NCBI GenBank assembly: GCA_003978075.1
Contig: QOAM01000058.1
Span: 1 to 8,703 of the forward strand
Source of the DNA: Thermodesulfatator sp.
Lineage (GTDB): Bacteria > Desulfobacterota > Thermodesulfobacteria > Thermodesulfobacteriales > Thermodesulfobacteriaceae
Direction: 5' to 3'
Length of the DNA stretch: 8,703 nt
Made by a program: the position numbers and the translations under genes. The notes under the pieces were generated by a model, which worked only from the letters and a program-made list of their open reading frames with translations, was not told the origin of the DNA and did no database searches. Shown here piece after piece: positions 6,538-8,703 of the stretch (the first letter of the stretch is position 1; every line of letters starts with the position of its first letter).

Positions 6538-7056
6538 ATGAAGGTCAAGATGAGAATCCAGGCGGTGGCCATGGATCCGGTGACCAACAGCCCGGTGATG
6601 ATCCTGCGGGAGGAGGGAGGAGAAAGGGGTCTTCCCATCTGGATCGGGCTGCTGGAGGCCACGGCCATCGCCAGCAAACTGGAAAACATCGAGTTCCCGC
6701 GTCCCATGACCCACGATCTCCTCAAAAATATCCTGGATCAGCTCCAAATTCGTGTCCCTCGTATCGAGATCTGCGACCTGCGAGAAAACACCTACTATGC
6801 CCTCATCACCCTGGATCTCGGAGGCCGGGAGATCCAGATCGACGCCCGGCCCAGCGACGCCGTGGCCCTGGCTCTGCGCACCGGGGCGGAGATCTATGTC
6901 TATGAGGAGGTCTTAGCCAAGAGTCAGGCCCTGGCTGAGGAGGCTCGCCGTCAGGCCGAAGAGCAAATGGCCGCTGCGGGCACCGAGGAGGAAAAGGAAA
7001 GACTCAAGGATCTTCTGGAACAGCTCGACCCCAAGGCCTTCAAGTACAAGATGTAA
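6538..7056 (+). CDS. BFN-domain (DUF151, bifunctional nuclease family) protein
   Basis: A 172-residue protein. The N-terminal 120 residues form a BFN domain: a conserved beta start (MRIQAVAMDPVTNSPVMIL), LPIWIGLLEATAIA, RPMTHDLLKNIL and RPSDAVALALR. The last 50 residues are a charged helix rich in Glu, Lys and Ala, probably a coiled coil. Related bacterial proteins are annotated as bifunctional nucleases by analogy with plant BFN proteins; biochemical proof in bacteria is limited. AAAGGAGG (6525-6532), overlapping the miaB stop, lies five bases before ATG 6538, which is better placed than the GTG at 6535. It is 11 bases after miaB and surely co-transcribed with it. Confidence 0.85.
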   Translation: MKVKMRIQAVAMDPVTNSPVMILREEGGERGLPIWIGLLEATAIASKLENIEFPRPMTHDLLKNILDQLQIRVPRIEICDLRENTYYALITLDLGGREIQIDARPSDAVALALRTGAEIYVYEEVLAKSQALAEEARRQAEEQMAAAGTEEEKERLKDLLEQLDPKAFKYKM

Positions 7057-7112
7057 GCCGAAATGAAGCTTTACCGTAAGCGAGAAAAGTTTTCCCAACT
7101 GGCTTCTCAAAA

Positions 7113-7211
7113 TTGCCGAATATACCTGGGTGGCTGATATTGGGTTCTTTGATGGCCATAGGTCTGGTCATTTTAGGTTTAGCCTTAACCCCGGAGGAAT
7201 ATTATGGATAG
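7113..7211 (+). CDS. putative tiny single-helix membrane protein (32 residues)
   Basis: The frame ending at TAG 7209-7211 encodes PNIPGWLILGSLMAIGLV and ILGLALTPEEYYG: one very hydrophobic helix with an acidic, aromatic tail. The in-frame start would be TTG at 7113, which lacks a ribosome binding site. The frame is open upstream to a TAA near 7078, and those codons (ARKVFPTGFSK) look protein-like, so the real N-terminus may lie further up. Its stop overlaps the start of the next small gene by eight bases, the spacing expected of coupled genes. Not recognised as any known family; it may be a small subunit of a membrane complex. Confidence 0.4.
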   Translation: MPNIPGWLILGSLMAIGLVILGLALTPEEYYG

Positions 7212-7305
7212 TTTTACGATTTTTCTCCTGGCGGTAACTTCTATTGCCCCCCTCGGCTCTCTATGGCTTTATCTGGAAGAACGCAGATCCAAACGCTATG
7301 TTTGA
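7204..7305 (+). CDS. tiny single-helix membrane protein (33 residues)
   Basis: MDSFTIFLLAVTSIAPLGSL followed by WLYLEERRSKRYV: one predicted transmembrane helix (about 4-24) and a basic C-terminus that should stay in the cytoplasm. The ribosome binding site GGAGGA (7192-7197) is the best for some distance and lies six bases before the ATG. The stop overlaps the PHP gene start by eight bases (ATGTTTGA), and that gene has no good ribosome binding site of its own, so this small gene probably delivers ribosomes to it. The size and the helix plus basic tail resemble small subunits such as CcoQ of cbb3 oxidase, but no oxidase gene is present and I do not assign a family. Gene-length filters would miss it. 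Confidence 0.6.
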   Translation: MDSFTIFLLAVTSIAPLGSLWLYLEERRSKRYV

Positions 7306-7945
7306 TCTTCACTGTCATTCCATCTTCAGTGACGGGGAGCTCATCCCGGCGGAGCTTCTGCGGCGGGTAACGGTGCTGGGTTATGAGGCCGTGGCCATTA
7401 CTGACCACGCCGATCCCTCCAACCTGGATCTTATCCTTTCCCGCATCCGGAGGGCTGCCGAAGAGCTCAATGGAGTGAGCTCCTGCCGCCTCCTCCCGGG
7501 GATTGAGATCACCCATGTTCCTCCACCGCTCATCCCGGAGATGGTGAAACGGGCCCGGGAGCTCGGGGCGGAGATCGTGGTGGTCCACGGGGAGACCCTG
7601 GCCGAGCCCGTGGCCCCGGGGACCAACCGGGCGGCCCTGGAGGCCGGGGCGGACATCCTGGCCCACCCGGGACTCATATCCGAAGAAGAGGTACGCCTGG
7701 CTGCGGAAAAGGGGGTGTTCTTGGAGATTTCCGGCCGTAAAGGGCACTGCCTGGCCAACGGACATGTGGTCCGGCTGGCCCGGAAATACGGGGCCCCGCT
7801 GGTCATCAATTCCGATGGGCACGCCCCGGGAGATTTCCTGACCCGGGAGGAGGCCCTGGCCGTGGGACTCGGGGCCGGTCTCAGCCAGGAAGAGGTGGAG
7901 GCCCTCTGGCGCCGGGCACGAGAGAGGTTCCTCGGTGGATCTTAA
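7298..7945 (+). CDS. PHP-domain metal-dependent phosphoesterase, histidinol-phosphatase-like
   Basis: A 215-residue protein made of one PHP domain. Metal-binding residues are in order: H5 and H7 (LHCHS), D12, H37 (ITDH), E70 (GIE), H98 (VVHGE), H123 (LAHPG), and D173 and H175 (SDGH). This is a complete set, so the enzyme should be active. PHP proteins hydrolyse phosphate esters or nucleic-acid ends; relatives of this length are often annotated as histidinol-phosphatase-like, but no histidine-biosynthesis gene is nearby and the substrate is open. The frame extends to 7244, but ATG 7298 is where the PHP fold begins (MFDLHCHS). The start overlaps the upstream small membrane gene by eight bases, and the end overlaps the next gene by eleven. 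Confidence 0.88.
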   Translation: MFDLHCHSIFSDGELIPAELLRRVTVLGYEAVAITDHADPSNLDLILSRIRRAAEELNGVSSCRLLPGIEITHVPPPLIPEMVKRARELGAEIVVVHGETLAEPVAPGTNRAALEAGADILAHPGLISEEEVRLAAEKGVFLEISGRKGHCLANGHVVRLARKYGAPLVINSDGHAPGDFLTREEALAVGLGAGLSQEEVEALWRRARERFLGGS

Positions 7946-8360
7946 AAAATTCTTCCTCGAGCAGGGCTTTCCGGAGGAGACCTTAAAGACCCCTCCGGAG
8001 GTCGTCCTCACTCTGGGGCTTTCTCCCCAGAGGGTGCGGGCGGCTCTGGCTGTAGTCTCCGACGGGCGCCCCCTCCTGGTGGCGGACTACGCCCCTGGGG
8101 CGGTGAGGTCCCGTCTGCGGGGTCTCCTGGCCTACGCTCGTCTGGCCTTTCCCCGGAAGCCTCCCCCTTTGATCCTTCAGACCAACGGGCAAGAGTTCGC
8201 CTTGGCGGAGGTGGCCTCCGGAAAGGAAATCGCCTACGGAGGGCCGGAGGTGCTGCCTCCTTGGGAGGCCTTAAAAAATTGGCCCGCTCCTCCCCCGGTG
8301 GAGCGCCGGAGGCTTCCGATAGAAGAGAAGGTGCTTTTTATTCACTCCACCGGAGGCTGA
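7935..8360 (+). CDS. HsdR N-terminal-domain-like protein, probably nuclease-dead
   Basis: A 141-residue protein resembling the HSDR_N_2-type domain of type I restriction enzymes and related stand-alone proteins: a short helical start, a core beta hairpin (about 35-55), GLLAYARL and a LILQTNGQEFAL strand. Lined up without gaps against the usual family pattern RADIVV...LLIVECKAPG, the catalytic Asp, Glu and Lys fall on Ala37, Ala50 and Tyr52, so the PD-(D/E)XK site appears lost and the domain may bind rather than cut. The GTG start at 7935 overlaps the PHP gene; AGAGAGG lies about eight bases before it. No methylase or specificity subunit is nearby, so this is not a restriction system. Family assignment is from pattern recall, moderately sure. 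Confidence 0.65.
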   Translation: MDLKKFFLEQGFPEETLKTPPEVVLTLGLSPQRVRAALAVVSDGRPLLVADYAPGAVRSRLRGLLAYARLAFPRKPPPLILQTNGQEFALAEVASGKEIAYGGPEVLPPWEALKNWPAPPPVERRRLPIEEKVLFIHSTGG

Positions 8361-8368
8361 CCGCCCAA

Positions 8369-8387
8369 GCGGCAGGGTCCCTGCCGC
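8369..8387. terminator. perfect 9-bp inverted repeat between convergent genes, possible terminator
   Basis: GCGGCAGGG (8369-8377) and CCCTGCCGC (8379-8387) are exact reverse complements around one T, starting nine bases after the HsdR-like gene stop. In RNA the inner pairs would open to a loop, leaving a very stable 6-8 bp GC stem. No T-run follows on either strand, so it is not a classic intrinsic terminator; it may instead block readthrough from both sides or bind a protein. Confidence 0.4.
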
Positions 8388-8422
8388 CTAAATCTCTGAG
8401 TAATCGCTTCGGTTGAGGGTGC

Positions 8423-8703
8423 TTATCCCCTGCGGATTTCGGTGATGCGGCGGGTATGGGGATCGAAAGAGATGCCTACAGGGATGACCTCAAGGCCTTC
8501 CGCCCGGTATCTCTCGGCGTAGCCCTTCTCCTCAATCTGGCGCAGGGCCTCCTCCGCACTCTCCCCGGCCTTGAATTCGAAGACAAAGACCCGGTTTTCC
8601 CCCTCGTAGCGCACGGCCATGTCGAGCCGCCCCCGGTGACCCAGCACCTCGCTTTCGGCCCGATACCCGGAAAGGGCTAGCGCCAGGTAAAACACCGTGT
8701 GGA
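8423..8703 (-). CDS. C-terminal fragment of a PD-(D/E)XK nuclease domain of AAA-ATPase-like/DUF1703 proteins (5' end outside window)
   Basis: The frame runs off the right edge of the window; about 93 residues are visible, starting HTVFYLALALSGY. Conserved segments are GRLDMAV (catalytic Asp), VFEFKAG (the ExK pair) and QIEEKGYAERY, followed by GISFD and the usual ending. This matches the C-terminal nuclease-superfamily domain (PF08011) that normally follows an AAA-ATPase-like region (PF09820) in proteins of about 500-550 residues. The catalytic residues are intact, unlike in the neighbouring HsdR-like protein. An internal GTG at 8695 could be taken as a start, but conserved domain sequence continues upstream of it. 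Function of the family is unknown; it is often expanded and mobile in genomes. Confidence 0.8.
   Translation of the reverse strand, partial: HTVFYLALALSGYRAESEVLGHRGRLDMAVRYEGENRVFVFEFKAGESAEEALRQIEEKGYAERYRAEGLEVIPVGISFDPHTRRITEIRRG

Noticed and set aside
7241..8011. 256-residue minus-strand ORF opposite the PHP gene
   Set aside because: Shadow of a GC-rich gene; the plus strand carries a complete set of PHP metal-binding residues.
1..8703. CRISPR array, insertion sequence or tandem repeats
   Set aside because: No repeated units, transposase or terminal inverted repeats were seen anywhere in the window.

Overview
The window is about 58-60% GC by eye and densely packed, with almost no spacer DNA. 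The proteins are rich in Glu, Arg and Lys. The gene set (EF-G paralogue, MogA, selenophosphate synthetase, TlpA-like thioredoxin, creatininase-family hydrolase, MiaB, BFN/DUF151 protein, PHP phosphoesterase, PD-(D/E)XK relatives) suggests a thermophilic anaerobe. The Thermodesulfobacteria (sulfate reducers and sulfur disproportionators) are the best guess. This is inference from composition and protein style; there is no rRNA or other taxonomic marker here.

Region 1 (1-3852, plus strand). An AT-rich promoter candidate is followed by a leader of about 245 nt with several strong hairpins, including one that could cover the first ribosome binding site. Three overlapping genes follow: a divergent EF-G-like GTPase, mogA (molybdenum cofactor) and selD (selenophosphate synthetase). 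The main discovery is that selD is itself a selenoprotein gene. Its reading frame continues upstream of the obvious 316-residue ORF, through an in-frame TGA (2848-2850), to a GTG at 2806. The TGA falls exactly where E. coli SelD has its active-site Cys17, the flanking residues match the family (LTQ...AAG-Sec-AAK), and a SECIS-like hairpin begins at the TGA. Formate dehydrogenases commonly need both selenocysteine and a pterin-bound Mo or W, so mogA plus selD may be one supply line for such enzymes.

Region 2 (3911-5112, minus strand). A creatininase-family metal-dependent amidohydrolase overlaps a secreted CPPC thioredoxin-like protein; the two form a small operon convergent with selD.

Region 3 (5195-8360, plus strand). 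This unit is divergent from region 2 across an 82-bp spacer carrying a perfect 8-bp dyad. It holds miaB (tRNA methylthiotransferase), a BFN/DUF151 protein, two tiny single-helix membrane proteins, a PHP-family phosphoesterase, and a small protein resembling the N-terminal domain of type I restriction HsdR whose nuclease residues are all replaced. The second tiny protein has a strong ribosome binding site and overlaps the PHP start.

Region 4 (8361-8703). A perfect 9-bp inverted repeat separates region 3 from a convergent, truncated gene on the minus strand. It encodes the C-terminal PD-(D/E)XK nuclease-like domain usually attached to AAA-ATPase-like proteins; its 5' part lies beyond the window.
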